DNA of 64,000 bases from Leishmania donovani (GCF_000227135.1 NC_018259.1:1172805-1236804); one strand, 5' to 3'; counted from the stretch's first letter, positions 26,551 through 37,527 are shown. The notes: generated by a model not told the origin, from the letters alone. Program-made: numbers and translations.

Positions 26551-28878
26551 ATGCTGCAACTCTCTCTGCTTCTTCGTGGTGTTCCGCGCATTTCGTATCG
26601 CGCAATGAAAAGCGCCGCAGCCACCCCTGCCACTGCAGCGGTGGCGGCAGCCGCTAGCTCGAGATTAGGCGAAGTATGGGAGGGTAGTATCAAGCGCGCT
26701 GAGGCTCTCGAGAACCTCAGCAATGAGGTGTTTGGCCGAGGAAACAGACATTTGAAAAATGTGGAAATGCTGACGGCTCTCCCGGAAGGTCTGCACTCCT
26801 TCCCTGAAGTGTGCTTCATTGGGAAGCCAGGGTGCGGCAAGTCGAGCCTTATCTCGTGTCTTCTGCATAATCACCGGCTGGGCAAAGCCGGGGCAACTGC
26901 CGGCACTACGCGACTTCTGCAGTTTTTCAACGTGGGCGACGCGCTTCTCTTGGTGGATACGCCAGGCTACGGTGGCTGGCGAGGCCGTGAGATGGGGCAG
27001 CGTCTAGCAGAGCAGGCCAACGCGTTTTCGATTCTGTTCCGCTACCTGGCCTTGCGCAACGGAAGTAATCTCAAGCGGGTATACTGGCTCATGGAGTCCT
27101 CGGCGCGGACGCCAGTGTCCTTCCAGCCGCGTGATGAGGAGCTTCTAACTTTTCTCTCCCGGGAACGCATTCCTTTTAGTGTCGTGCTCACCAAGATCGA
27201 CCGTCACTGGCGCCACTACGCCGAGCAGCAGCGGACGGCTGATCGAGTAGGAAAAGATGGCTTCGTACATCCAAGGGTCAGGCGACCAGAAACACACGTT
27301 CAGGGGTTTTTTACGCGCGCGAACCTGCCTCAAGACGGTGTGGCACGCAATATGCAGGAAGTGTCTGAGTTTCTAGGCACCGATCAAGTACCGATTCTCG
27401 GCGTAAGTGCGAACCGCCTACAACCAAACCGTTCGCGTAATCTGGAGCTGCTGCAGCACGACATCGTTTACTACTGCACGCAAGACCTACTGCACTCAGA
27501 GGAGCTCTCCTTTCGCAACATGCACAAGCTGAGCTATGCGCCACCGACGGCTGATCGTATTCATGAGGTTCAGCTGCGATACCCAGTAGAGTCGTTCGTG
27601 GTTCCCGAGAACAACAACATGTCATTGGCACGCATGGTAGAGCACCACGAGGAGATGAAAGCACGATTTCGCGAAAACAACGTATCTGCGCGGCGCCTCT
27701 CCTCCAAAGATGTGGCGGTGTGCCATCTGGAGAGCGTCGCAAAGCTGAGGGCAGCCTGCCAACACGATGCTGCAGAACGAGAGCGTGCGGAAAAAGTGCT
27801 TCCCACCACGACCTATCTCTGCGAATCTACCTCGACGGCTGCTGCTGCAACGTCGCTGCCGCTGCCAGGCGATGTCGCAGGCCTGTTGCGCGCCAGCGAA
27901 GAGCAGGACACGGTTACGGCATCGGTAAGCCGTGTGGGGGGCCTTCCTGCGCGATGGAAGGAATGCGGTGACCACAATGCCGAGGCGGGCGCGGCTGACG
28001 TGTGCGCTGGCCGGCGCTTCCGCGTGCGGCCGCTCCTCGCAGGCGAGAGGCAGACGAGCCAAGACTCCTTGGAGGATATACTGGAGCGTGCGCGCGATGA
28101 GGGGGAGCCGAGGCAGGACGTTGCAGGTAGCATCGGGGACAAAGGCGAAAAGACCGCCAACGCAGCGTCGCCTCCGCACCGTACACACGCGGGCGTCACT
28201 TTGTCGTCTCATACGTTGAGTCCGGTGCCAGACGAGGCTCCGGCACCGCCGCCGTACCGCGTTGACGCTGTGCTCCTGCAGGAGCGGCCTCTCGAAGCGC
28301 TTCCGCTCCCCGCAATGCTCGACCCAGATGCTCACTACGTCACCGCCATTGATGGAACGCTGATCCCGCGAAGCATGATTTCCGTGTCCGTGGAGCAGCT
28401 GGCTGTGAGCAAGGACGATGAGCTCGCCCATTTTGCCACCAAGTCTGGCGCTGGCGCGTACGAGGAGCTACTTCTGGCAGACCAAGAGAAGGGCAATGCG
28501 GGGGCCGATCTCTTCATGGAGACGAGCGATGCAGCGCATCTTCCTGAGGAAGTGCAGGCACAGCTGATGGAGGCTCGTGGGCGTCTCACTCGCTCTGCAG
28601 CGCGCAAGCAGAAGGAACGATTCCTTGCAAAGTATGTGGAGCGGAAGCGAAAGGAGCGATCCATCTACATGCAGGCGGAGGGGTATATGTGCCCGTGGCT
28701 AGGGAGGTCTGAGGGTCGGAGCGTAGTGCAGGGTTTCGCTGGCTCCTGCGGCACCGGAAAAGGCGGGGCTGTGATGCGTGATCTCAAGCAGAAAGGGTTC
28801 GGTGGTAAGAGCTACTCTGCGCGGACCATGAAGAACAGAGGCCGCGCCACGAAAAAGACCGGGTTTTGGGCCGCATAG
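26551..28878 (+). CDS. Mitochondrial EngB-like GTPase (ribosome assembly)
   Basis: A 775-residue protein with an EngB/YihA (YsxC) G domain. G1 is GKPGCGKS (91-98), the switch I threonine lies in TAGTT, G3 is DTPG (136-139) in the family block LVDTPGYG, and G4 is TKID (about 210-213). In kinetoplastids mt-EngB binds mitoribosome assembly intermediates. The N-terminus MLQLSLLLRGVPRISYR is a good mitochondrial presequence with no acidic residue, and is why I choose 26551: it is the first in-frame ATG after the AG at 26470. The alternative is 26605. After about residue 330 comes an extension of ~430 residues with low-complexity, Glu/Arg-rich and basic segments, absent from bacterial EngB. The very end is Lys/Arg/Gly-rich and could bind rRNA. 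Confidence 0.85.
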   Translation: MLQLSLLLRGVPRISYRAMKSAAATPATAAVAAAASSRLGEVWEGSIKRAEALENLSNEVFGRGNRHLKNVEMLTALPEGLHSFPEVCFIGKPGCGKSSLISCLLHNHRLGKAGATAGTTRLLQFFNVGDALLLVDTPGYGGWRGREMGQRLAEQANAFSILFRYLALRNGSNLKRVYWLMESSARTPVSFQPRDEELLTFLSRERIPFSVVLTKIDRHWRHYAEQQRTADRVGKDGFVHPRVRRPETHVQGFFTRANLPQDGVARNMQEVSEFLGTDQVPILGVSANRLQPNRSRNLELLQHDIVYYCTQDLLHSEELSFRNMHKLSYAPPTADRIHEVQLRYPVESFVVPENNNMSLARMVEHHEEMKARFRENNVSARRLSSKDVAVCHLESVAKLRAACQHDAAERERAEKVLPTTTYLCESTSTAAAATSLPLPGDVAGLLRASEEQDTVTASVSRVGGLPARWKECGDHNAEAGAADVCAGRRFRVRPLLAGERQTSQDSLEDILERARDEGEPRQDVAGSIGDKGEKTANAASPPHRTHAGVTLSSHTLSPVPDEAPAPPPYRVDAVLLQERPLEALPLPAMLDPDAHYVTAIDGTLIPRSMISVSVEQLAVSKDDELAHFATKSGAGAYEELLLADQEKGNAGADLFMETSDAAHLPEEVQAQLMEARGRLTRSAARKQKERFLAKYVERKRKERSIYMQAEGYMCPWLGRSEGRSVVQGFAGSCGTGKGGAVMRDLKQKGFGGKSYSARTMKNRGRATKKTGFWAA

Positions 28879-29563
28879 GGTGTACACACTTGTGCACGTG
28901 TGTATGCTTGTGTGCAGTGCCGGTACAGCGCCTTTCTTTCGGCCTCTCTTGCCTAGGTTTTCAGACCATCGGCTGCATCGCCACGGTCGGCTTTTTTCAC
29001 GGAGCCGAGAAAGAAAGAGTTCAAGGCGGTAAAATACGCGTGTGTATCCCCAGTGCAGTAAGCACCAGCTATGGAAACTATAAGAACGCGAGGAGGGCTG
29101 AAAATTTCACGAGGGCTTGCCGTGATAGTCCTTTGTCATCAGAGAAGCGAATATGTCGGCTCAGCGTGCTACCGCTGACTACCGTCTCGAAGCGCGATAC
29201 CCTCATACGAACGAAGGGCCTCTGCCTCATGTGCACCTCAGTTTCCATCTCCGCCTCTTTTTCCTTGTCGCCTTTCGTCTCTGCCACTGCCCCTCGCATG
29301 TTCAAACGACTGATCTTCAGCAGACGTGCGTTCGCACCTTTCGGGTTTCTTTCAGAGCACCGAAAGCCCCAAGGCGCACTCAGCTGCGCCCCCTCCCCTC
29401 CCCTTTTTTCTCGATCCACCCTATGCGACGCCGCTTTGCGGTCGACACACACTCAACCCCTTCGACGGCATTTGCCATTTTACCTCACAGTGCTTCCGTA
29501 GTGGCTCGGCAGCACATCCTTTCTCTTTCTCATTCCTTGTTGCCCAAGAGGACAGCCCGTTAG
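28879..29563. other. Intergenic
   Basis: About 685 bases. C/T-rich runs at 29225-29320 and 29380-29420 form the probable acceptor region of the J-protein gene. No gene or repeat supported. Confidence 0.5.
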
Positions 29564-30553
29564 ATGAGCGACGACAGCGTTTATGCACTGAGAGGCACGT
29601 CTGCCCTTTATGAGGTCCTCGGTGTCTCGCGGAACGCCACGCAGCGCGAGATTCGCCAGGGCTACTATAGGCTTGCGGTGCTCTACCACCCCGACAAAAA
29701 CCCAGAAGGGTCGGATGTCTTCAAAGAGGTTTGCTTTGCCCATGGAATTCTCTCTGACCCAGAGCAGCGTGCCTTGTACGACAGCGGCACGCTGCGTGCA
29801 GAGCTCGAGTCGAGGGCGCGTGCCTGCTGCCCTTCCATGGACCCAGGTGTGGAGCTGAGCCCAGAGGACCTGCGTGTTTTTGTGGACCGCGTGCGACAGA
29901 CTCAGGAGGCCAATCGGCAGGTGCAGTCTACCTTTGAGCTGAGGCGCGAGGAGGAGATGAAGCGAAGGGCAGAGTTTGATGCCAAGAATCCGGCCTTTAA
30001 GTCGGAGTATGAGCAGGCGCGCCGCCGGCGACATCATGCCTGCGGAGGCTCCACTTCTGCAGCCCATGCACATGCTTCCGCCACTGTAGACCTATCAAAG
30101 ACAGTACCACCCAAGGTGCGCACTTCCGCTGAGGTTCTGGCTGAGTTGCAGCGGGAGGAGGAAGAGCGCCTCTATGGAAATCCTGGAATCGGCCCTGCCA
30201 ACTCAAGCAGCGGCAAAGTAGCGGTGAGCGACGGCCTCTCTACGAAGCATCACATGCTGTCGCACTATCGCGCCGCTCACAGCGAAGCTAGCGGAGCCGA
30301 AAGTCTTAGCAGCTTCTACAGCGGTGGCAGCGCCTCAGCCACCCTGCGACGCCGCCAACTGCAAACCACTAGCTTGCCATTTGTCAGGGCGCACTGCGAG
30401 AAGCCTCAATACAGCGAAACGATTAGTGCGACGGTGCAGGCGTATGCAAACTATGACTACCTCACTTTCGTTGAAGGGGGTAGTATGGATCACGGGGAAC
30501 TGGAGGGGGCGATCATGGCCGATGCCTTGGGCAACTACGACCGACACCACTGA
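29564..30553 (+). CDS. J-domain protein (DnaJ-like, type III)
   Basis: A 329-residue Hsp70 co-chaperone. The N-terminal J domain (about 13-75) has [13 protein letters not shown], helix [19 protein letters not shown] with the essential HPD at 42-44, and the closing ALYDSG. It has no G/F-rich zinc-finger section, so it is a type III protein whose partner Hsp70 and location cannot be read from sequence. Residues about 105-165 are charged and probably helical ([13 protein letters not shown]), then low-complexity. No signal or membrane segment. Start ATG 29564. The last ~20 codons and the 3' flank reappear after the first assembly gap (30982-31042). Confidence 0.88.
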   Translation: MSDDSVYALRGTSALYEVLGVSRNATQREIRQGYYRLAVLYHPDKNPEGSDVFKEVCFAHGILSDPEQRALYDSGTLRAELESRARACCPSMDPGVELSPEDLRVFVDRVRQTQEANRQVQSTFELRREEEMKRRAEFDAKNPAFKSEYEQARRRRHHACGGSTSAAHAHASATVDLSKTVPPKVRTSAEVLAELQREEEERLYGNPGIGPANSSSGKVAVSDGLSTKHHMLSHYRAAHSEASGAESLSSFYSGGSASATLRRRQLQTTSLPFVRAHCEKPQYSETISATVQAYANYDYLTFVEGGSMDHGELEGAIMADALGNYDRHH

Positions 30554-30619
30554 TGCTCACCGCACCGCACCTTTTTTTTGAGGGAACAAGAAAGGACAGG
30601 CAGGACGTGGGTAAGAGGA

Positions 30620-30882
30620 TCGATAAGCAGTTATTTTTGTTTTCCTCTCCTTTCTCTCAAACTGTGATGACGGGAGGGCGGCACCTCGGTGCGCGGCATC
30701 AAGGCCCAGCAGCACCCACTCGGTGGAGAGGCCTGGCAGTCCCCTTATACATGCCGGCGCCGAGCCACCCTTCATGGTGGCAGGGTCAGGCGCCTACGAC
30801 GTAGGGGGGCCAGAGCGACTTATCGCTAATGATGTCGGCGGTGAGGTGCTGGATGGCGCTGCGTTGGGGAGAGATCCGCCAC
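30620..30882 (+). mobile_element. SIDER-like element, 5' part, cut by assembly gap
   Basis: First 263 bases of the 595-base element, in the 3' flank of the J-protein gene. It is identical to 31109-31371 except C at 30694 versus T at 31183. It stops at the N run and is probably the same biological element as 31109-31703. Confidence 0.75.
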
Positions 30883-30981
30883 NNNNNNNNNNNNNNNNNN
30901 NNNNNNNNNNNNNNNNNNNNNNNNNNNNNNNNNNNNNNNNNNNNNNNNNNNNNNNNNNNNNNNNNNNNNNNNNNNNNNNNN
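30883..30981. other. Assembly gap (99 N)
   Basis: The 390 bases left of the gap (30493-30882) are the same as the 390 bases right of it (30982-31371) apart from one substitution. The gap most likely joins two overlapping contig ends and represents no missing DNA. Confidence 0.9.
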
Positions 30982-31042
30982 CGGGGAACTGGAGGGGGCG
31001 ATCATGGCCGATGCCTTGGGCAACTACGACCGACACCACTGA
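30982..31042 (+). pseudogene. Duplicated last codons of the J-protein gene (probable artefact)
   Basis: A repeat of 30493-30553, including the stop codon, at the start of the contig after the gap. It is in the same context as the original, so I read it as contig overlap rather than a real gene fragment. Confidence 0.75.
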
Positions 31043-31108
31043 TGCTCACCGCACCGCACCTTTTTTTTGAGGGAACAAGAAAGGACAGGCAGGACGTGGG
31101 TAAGAGGA

Positions 31109-31703
31109 TCGATAAGCAGTTATTTTTGTTTTCCTCTCCTTTCTCTCAAACTGTGATGACGGGAGGGCGGCACCTCGGTGCGTGGCATCAAGGCCCAGCA
31201 GCACCCACTCGGTGGAGAGGCCTGGCAGTCCCCTTATACATGCCGGCGCCGAGCCACCCTTCATGGTGGCAGGGTCAGGCGCCTACGACGTAGGGGGGCC
31301 AGAGCGACTTATCGCTAATGATGTCGGCGGTGAGGTGCTGGATGGCGCTGCGTTGGGGAGAGATCCGCCACTGTGCGCACGCCTGTGCCGTCCGTATGCT
31401 GGGCGGAGTGTCAGCGTGACTCGAACGTGTCCCACCCGGCCCTCGCACTGCCTGCTGGTGTAGGGAAGCCTGAGCGACCTCGGGCGATGCATCGCGTGGC
31501 GGTCAGCATGGCTGGGGGCGACGGTGAGGCAGCCTGCGAGGCGGGGGCGGGGGGTGTTTGGGGCGCAGACGCTGCCCGCATGCCTGAGCTGGCGCATTGC
31601 CGCCACGCGTGTGCGCGGCTGCTTCGCGGCGTGCGATGGGTCTCTGACGGGGCGGGCGGGGCGGGGCTCAACGTGTGTGCTGTGGCGGCGTGGACACGGT
31701 GAG
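31109..31703 (+). mobile_element. SIDER-like dispersed element, full 595-base copy
   Basis: Defined by comparison with the inverted copy at 55542-56136: the two match base for base as far as I can read and both are 595 long, with unrelated flanks. The first ~90 bases are T/C-rich, then comes a hairpin GCCACC-CTTCAT-GGTGGC (about 31254-31271) followed by CAGGGTC, a second small hairpin CCTAC/GTAGG (about 31281-31293), then GC-rich non-coding sequence ending GGACACGGTGAG. The GCCGG...CCACC...GGTGG...CAGGGTC order recalls, from memory, the conserved 5' signature (Pr77/79-bp) of trypanosomatid ingi/L1Tc-related retroposons and Leishmania SIDERs. There is no poly-A tail and no clear target-site duplication. 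Location in a 3' UTR fits SIDERs, which influence mRNA stability. Confidence 0.7.
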
Positions 31704-31823
31704 AGAAAGCTCTTTTTTTGAAGTATAAGTCTTTACTGCTACGCCGATGGCGCTCATTCTTACTGGGACGATGTACAGCGATTCAGCCTTTTCTTTGCGT
31801 TCGCGCTTCCTTTTTTCCCTGTA

Positions 31824-31922
31824 NNNNNNNNNNNNNNNNNNNNNNNNNNNNNNNNNNNNNNNNNNNNNNNNNNNNNNNNNNNNNNNNNNNNNNNNNNNNN
31901 NNNNNNNNNNNNNNNNNNNNNN
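31824..31922. other. Assembly gap (99 N)
   Basis: The 226 bases left of the gap (31598-31823) are repeated exactly, as far as I can compare, to its right (31923-32148). Same gap length as the first one, so it is a fixed-size scaffold spacer over an unmerged overlap. Confidence 0.9.
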
Positions 31923-32028
31923 TGCCGCCACGCGTGTGCGCGGCTGCTTCGCGGCGTGCGATGGGTCTCTGACGGGGCGGGCGGGGCGGGGCTCAACGTG
32001 TGTGCTGTGGCGGCGTGGACACGGTGAG
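31923..32028 (+). mobile_element. SIDER-like element, 3' part after gap (probable artefact)
   Basis: Last 106 bases of the element, equal to 31598-31703. It continues into the same flank (to 32148) as the full copy, so it is most likely the same locus read twice. Confidence 0.75.
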
Positions 32029-32148
32029 AGAAAGCTCTTTTTTTGAAGTATAAGTCTTTACTGCTACGCCGATGGCGCTCATTCTTACTGGGACGATGTA
32101 CAGCGATTCAGCCTTTTCTTTGCGTTCGCGCTTCCTTTTTTCCCTGTA

Positions 32149-34111
32149 AATGCCGTCACACCGAGCTCTCCAGCGCTCGGACGCACAAAGACACATCATA
32201 TGTACGCTGCCGCCATGCACCTACTGTAAAAAATGCGCCTCAACATCGTAGTAAGAAAATGAAACAGCTGAGGAGTCGGGAGCGGCTGTAGAGGCGCGTA
32301 CGCACGTTCTGAGGCAGGTCTCTCTGCGCTTGCTTAATCAAGTTCGACGATGTTCTTCTCTCTGCGGGTTGCGCAAACGGCTCCCTTTTCTTTCAGCTGC
32401 GTCCCAGGGGTGTTTTAGAGCGCTCTGCCCCTTCCCACCGCGATGCACATGTAAGGTATATTATTGCCATCGCGGTGGAACAGAGATCTTGGCCCACGAA
32501 CAACTGCCACGTGTCAATGCAATTCCCACATGGGAGCAGTCGAATGAACAAAGGGAAAAACCTTCGGCCCCAAGACCGCCCATGACTTTTACATGGGCTT
32601 TCGGTGTAGTGTTGTTTTGTGCAGTGTGCATGATAGCAAGAAAGCGTCGTCTTGCGCATGCTCACGCTTCGACTGCGCCGTCGCCGGTAATTGCAGCCGG
32701 CGAGCAACGGGCAGAGAAAGCTAAGCGAGTAGAAGACGAAATCAACTTGTTCATCGTTCTCGTTACGCACAGCGTATCTCAGGCATGCTCCTCCTCTATC
32801 CTCCTCCGTCATCCAGATTACTCGACACCTTTCCTTCATTCGATGCCCTTGCTCTCTACCTGCTGTTCTTGCGTGTTTTTCTTCCTTGATGGCGCCAGTT
32901 TCTGTCTCTCCTCTTGGACCGTCACCACCGCCACACATCTGTTTTTTTTTTTCTTTGGTGTTCCCCCTCTCCTCTTTGTTTTTAGTGCGCAGAGAAAGGA
33001 GAGAAATACATCACACACAAACGCGAAAACAAGCGAAGCCATTTTTCGGCACACACACGCACACGCGCGCGCACACACACACACAGACAAAGGGAAAGCA
33101 AGCAAGCAAAACGAAAGGAGAGCAGGAGTTTTGAGGTGAAACAAGAGCGACAGCCAAACGGAGAGGCAAAACACACACACACACACACACAGCAAGCATC
33201 AGCGAGAGAGCTGAAGAGGGGAAACGAAGAGCAGAAACGGAGAATCTCGAAGTCGACGGTGTTGCATCTTTTCCCCCTCCTCTCTACCATTTTCTGCCTT
33301 TTGGTTGCTTCGCTATCTTCTTTCTCTTTCATCCTCACTCTTACAGCTCTCTCTGATCGGGTATCCTTCGCACACCTTCGTGTCTATTCTCTTCTGCCTC
33401 TCTCGTCGTGATCCACTTCTGTTCTCTCTCGTTTTCTTCGCTTTCTACTGCATTTTTCACTACCAAGTCTTCTTCTGCCGGATCTCGGCGAAGGCACTCG
33501 AAGAGCTTCCTCCCTTTTCTCTCTTTTCAAGCAGAGCGTACTGACGCAAAGAGCGAAACCTCAACCGAACGGTAATCCACCACCAGGCGTGAAGATAGAG
33601 GAGGTGTAGTGGGTCTTGGACTTTTTTCCTTTACTCCTCTCTCCCTGTTCTCTGCTTTCGCATTCCCCATTGACTCTCACCAATCATCACCTCCCCCCCT
33701 CCCATCAGTCCCACCACCACAGCTCTTTCCCTCCTCTTTCGTCTCTACCTTTTTTTTTTGGTTGTGCAGTTTGGGGTTTACTTCCCTCGTCCCTTGTGTG
33801 TGTGTGTGCTTTCTTTTGAGTGTTTTGTCTCGCTTCCTGTGAGTGACCAAGATCGGCGCACCTCCATCCTAGGGCTGCTGTGGCTCTTTGCTTTATACAT
33901 TGGTATTCCCTGGCTCTCCCTGGTGGTGTTGTCATACACATCGGTCAGCCAGCCGCCGCACGTTTTTTGTTCTTCCCCCCCTCACGCAAGTGGCTCTTCT
34001 CACGAACCCTTGCCTTGGGGCTCGCTCATCCGCGTTTCGCTTCCTCTGGCGTGCTGCAGGACAGAAGGACGCTTTATTTTCGGCCCTCTTCACCCGGTCT
34101 TCGCACGCGAC
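32149..34111. repeat. Long leader/intergenic region with CA tracts
   Basis: About 2 kb without a convincing gene. It contains alternating CA/CG (33050-33085) and CA (33170-33191) tracts, and very long C/T-rich DNA from 33250 to 33830, typical of a long 5' leader and splice region. The likely acceptor for the phosphatase gene is one of the AGs between 34040 and 34070. Confidence 0.55.
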
Positions 34112-35038
34112 ATGTTAACAGAAATATTGGACATTGACGAGCACCTCGCCACCCTCAACCGGTGCGAGAACATCGGCGAGGCGGATGTGAAGCGGCTGTG
34201 CTTGAAGGCGAAGGAGATTTTCACGAGTGAGGAGAACGTGCACAAGATCCCGGCTCCGTGCACCATCGTGGGCGACATCCATGGCCAATTCTACGACCTC
34301 CTGGAGCTCTTCCGCGTCGGTGGCGAAATCCCGGACACAAACTACGTCTTCATGGGCGATTTCGTAGACCGAGGCTACCACAGCGTAGAGTCGTTCCTGT
34401 TACTACTTGTACTCAAGATCAAGTACTCTCGTCGCGTTGCGCTGGTTCGCGGAAATCACGAGTCGCGCCAAATTACACAGGTATACGGCTTCTACGATGA
34501 GTGCTTGCGCAAGTACGGCAGCATCAACGTGTGGCGCTACTGCACTGACGTGTTCGATCTCTTGCCCCTAGCGAGCGTCGTGGAAGGGAAGATCTTCTGC
34601 GTGCACGCTGGTCTGTCGCCATCGATACAGACGGTGGACCAGATGCGTTCCATCCGCCGTAACTGCGAGGTACCGCACGAGGGCGCCATGTGCGACTTGC
34701 TCTGGTCCGATCCGGAGGACATTGACGGCTGGGGCCTGTCGCCGCGCGGCGCCGGCTACCTGTTCGGCGGTGATGTCGTGTGCCAGTTCAACGAGACAAA
34801 CAAGCTAGACCTCATCTGTCGCTCCCATCAGCTGGTGATGGAGGGATACAAGGCTATGTTCAATGACACGCTTGTGACGGTCTGGTCGGCGCCCAACTAT
34901 TGTTACCGCTGTGGTAACGTTGCGTCTATTCTGGAGCTGGACGAGCACCTGAACAAGAACTTCAAGATTTTTGAGGCTGCGCCTGCAGAGGCGCGCGAGG
35001 CTGGTCAGCGGAACGAGGTACCAGCCTACTTCCTATAG
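34112..35038 (+). CDS. PP4-like Ser/Thr protein phosphatase catalytic subunit
   Basis: A 308-residue PPP-family phosphatase. The metal and catalytic motifs are intact: GDIHGQ (54-59), GDFVDRG (82-88) and RGNHESR (113-119), plus a later [28 protein letters not shown] and [11 protein letters not shown]. The C-terminus ends in YFL, the carboxymethylated tail used by the PP2A/PP4/PP6 group. CRRCGE.-type differences and the [24 protein letters not shown] tail fit PP4 best; PP6 is the alternative. In other eukaryotes PP4 acts in DNA-damage signalling, centrosome/basal-body function and histone dephosphorylation. The frame extends upstream without an ATG; 34112 gives the family start and length. Confidence 0.88.
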   Translation: MLTEILDIDEHLATLNRCENIGEADVKRLCLKAKEIFTSEENVHKIPAPCTIVGDIHGQFYDLLELFRVGGEIPDTNYVFMGDFVDRGYHSVESFLLLLVLKIKYSRRVALVRGNHESRQITQVYGFYDECLRKYGSINVWRYCTDVFDLLPLASVVEGKIFCVHAGLSPSIQTVDQMRSIRRNCEVPHEGAMCDLLWSDPEDIDGWGLSPRGAGYLFGGDVVCQFNETNKLDLICRSHQLVMEGYKAMFNDTLVTVWSAPNYCYRCGNVASILELDEHLNKNFKIFEAAPAEAREAGQRNEVPAYFL

Positions 35039-37527
35039 TGCTTCCCACGTCTCGTTGCTACTCCCTCTCTCTCCCCTTCTTGTGATCGCCTCCATCTCAT
35101 GTGAGGTTTTGCAGTCATTTCGGCCGCTGCTTCGCTTCCTGCTCTCTTTTTACTTCGCCCATCGATCGCCTCGCCGAAAGAGGAGAGTGTGTGATAGGGA
35201 CGGGAAAGGAGGAGTGTGTGTGGGGATGGGGGTGGGGGAGCAAAGTGATGGAGAGGCATGTAGCCTATCGTGCCATGGGGGAGACGCAGACAGCACCGTG
35301 CCTGTCGCCTCTGCGTTCATGCAGCGGAAGAAAGACCCTGCCTCTCATCACGGATGGCACGCCACCCCTGATAGATGCGTGTGTGTGGGGGAGCGAGTGT
35401 GATGCGGTGCCTGTGTGTGTGTTTCACAACTTGTCGATCTCCTCCCGTTTTCCTCATTTTTTCGTTACCCTTTTTTGCGTTGCTCTTCTTTTTTTCCCAG
35501 TGCCTATTCGTGCATGACTTGGTTCTCTCTCTCTCTGTGGCGGAAGACGTGCCTGCGCGTTTCTCTATCTAACTGTCTGTGGCGGCGTGCCTCCTGAGAT
35601 GTTTGTATCTGTGTGTGTATGCGAGTGTGTGCATAATGCGTGCATGCTGTTGTTTTCCCTTTTCGTTTTTGTGTGGAGGAGATGATGGCACGAAGAAAGA
35701 GGGAGCAGAGCCACAGCAGTGCCACCCAGGGTGGCGCGAGAGAGCAAAGCTGTCGGAGGGGGCTCCAGGTGAGGGCCGGGGCTGGGGGCAGGTCTCTAAA
35801 GCAAAGGCAAAGGAGTCGAGCTCACATGAATGTAGTAGGTCTTCTCCATCATACACCATCTCCCGCTCGACCTTGTGCCGCCTTCCTCTTTCCTGGTCTC
35901 CTCGCTTTCCGCGCCTGTGCGCGCCTCTGGGAACTCTCTCGTTTTCTCTGTCGTTCTCTCTTCTGCCACTGATTCTCCTCTGTGACTGCCGTGCTTCTGT
36001 CGTTGAGGCCTCCTGCGTCCGTACATGCTTGTGTGCCCCCATATGGTTTGCTGTGCGTTTGTGTGCATTTCTGAGCGAATATCACCTCTTCAGTGGGCAC
36101 TGCCCCCTTCTACTGTTCGTTTTGTGTATATGTGTCCAGTGGGGTCAAAGAGGAGAGGGGGCGAAGAGAGGGGTGCAACGAGAGAAAGATGGAGAGAGCT
36201 TGCCATGACAGCGACGGACACACACGAATCTACAAGAAGCAGAACGAGGAAGGCTGATGCTACGGCTCGGAGAGTCTATCTCTACTCTCCTTTTACATCT
36301 ACACCTCTTTACACTGATCTCCGCTGCTCAGCCCGCATGCATGCGTATGTTTCCGGCTTGTGTCCGAGGTGCCTCAAACCCTGCACTTTCTGCAGAGCAT
36401 ACCCCCGCTGCTTGTCAACAAAAAGGAAGGATGGGTGGCTGCTCGTGTGGGCTCTACCTCTTTCTTCTCTCGCTTCTCTTGTGTGCCCTTTTCTATCCCT
36501 GGCCATCAATCAATGTCCGTCAGCTTAATGACCAATGTACATTGGAATAACGAAAGAAAAAAAAACAAATGTTACAAGCGGCGGCGGCAGAGGGGTAAAA
36601 GGGGGGAGGGAGGAGGGGGCGAAGGCACACTGTCGCAAAGGCATCATCCCAGGCACTGTTGCCGTCCTCAAGTGGGCGAAGGCTGTGCCTTGCGTTTCTC
36701 TTCCCTTGACCCTTTCTTTTTCCTCGCTGCATGGCTCTCAAGCCGTACAATATCCGCTGTGGCGTGAGTGACCATGGAAGCGTTTCGAAATGGATGACGA
36801 CACTATGCCGCGTCTACGAGGCTCCGTTTTCTACTTGAAAGGTCGCGAAGATGGGGAGCTGCTGCTTGCCGTTGCCCGGCGCCCGCAACGGGCACGTTCC
36901 AAAATACACCGAACAGTTGTGCTTGCCTCGGCTTCTTTCACGGCGAAGCGCTGCATTTGCACCGTCAGTATTCCGTGTGGCCCACCGATCAACCCACTAC
37001 ACGGCATCCTCCGACGTGCAAAGCCAGCATCTCACGCTGATCATCTCGCTTTACGCCCGTTGCGCCCCCACTTTTCCTTTGTTTCCTTGTTTTGTCACAT
37101 CCCTAGAGCTGCACACCGCACTTCGGTTCGTCAGAGGGTTTGCCCTTCACGCGTGGTGGTCACATGGGCACCTTAGATTAGAACGCACAGCTGCCAACTT
37201 CTTCTTTGCTGTCCCTGCACTGGCACAGAAGGGCGGTGCAACACAGCAACGTATACAAAGAGCTCATCCACATACAAGCCAGTCGCTCACGCGTTGGCCT
37301 ACATGGACGTGCGCGCGGGTTATAAGATTGCTCTCTCTTCTTTTTTCGCTTACCTCTCTCTCTGTTGTGGTGCCTTGCCTTATCTGTTTCCCTTCTCGTC
37401 TGCCTTTTTCCCTTTTGGTTCTCGTTTCACAGAGCCCGGCATTGAGCCCCCTCCCCTCCCCGAACCTCCCCGACACACGCAAATAGGTAAACAGAAAAAT
37501 TTGCAGCAGGTGAGAGGGGATCTGAAG
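35039..37527. other. Long intergenic region, no gene supported
   Basis: About 2.5 kb of 3' UTR and leader. It has GT-rich patches (35205-35240, 35595-35640) and C/T-rich acceptor DNA at 37330-37430. A 128-codon frame with an ATG at 36790 exists, but it has no family resemblance and a composition like its surroundings, so I leave it out. The acceptor for the next gene is probably AG at 37431-37432. Confidence 0.5.

Noticed and set aside
32330..33139. 269-codon frame upstream of the PP4-like gene
   Set aside because: It covers microsatellite and polypyrimidine DNA and starts without a supported acceptor; likely a chance frame.
35579..36208. 209-codon Cys/Ser/Leu-rich frame
   Set aside because: Composition of translated GT/CT-rich UTR, no motif.
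36790..37176. 128-codon frame with ATG upstream of the ROCO gene
   Set aside because: No family resemblance; amino-acid mix like translated intergenic DNA; lies in the leader region of the next gene.
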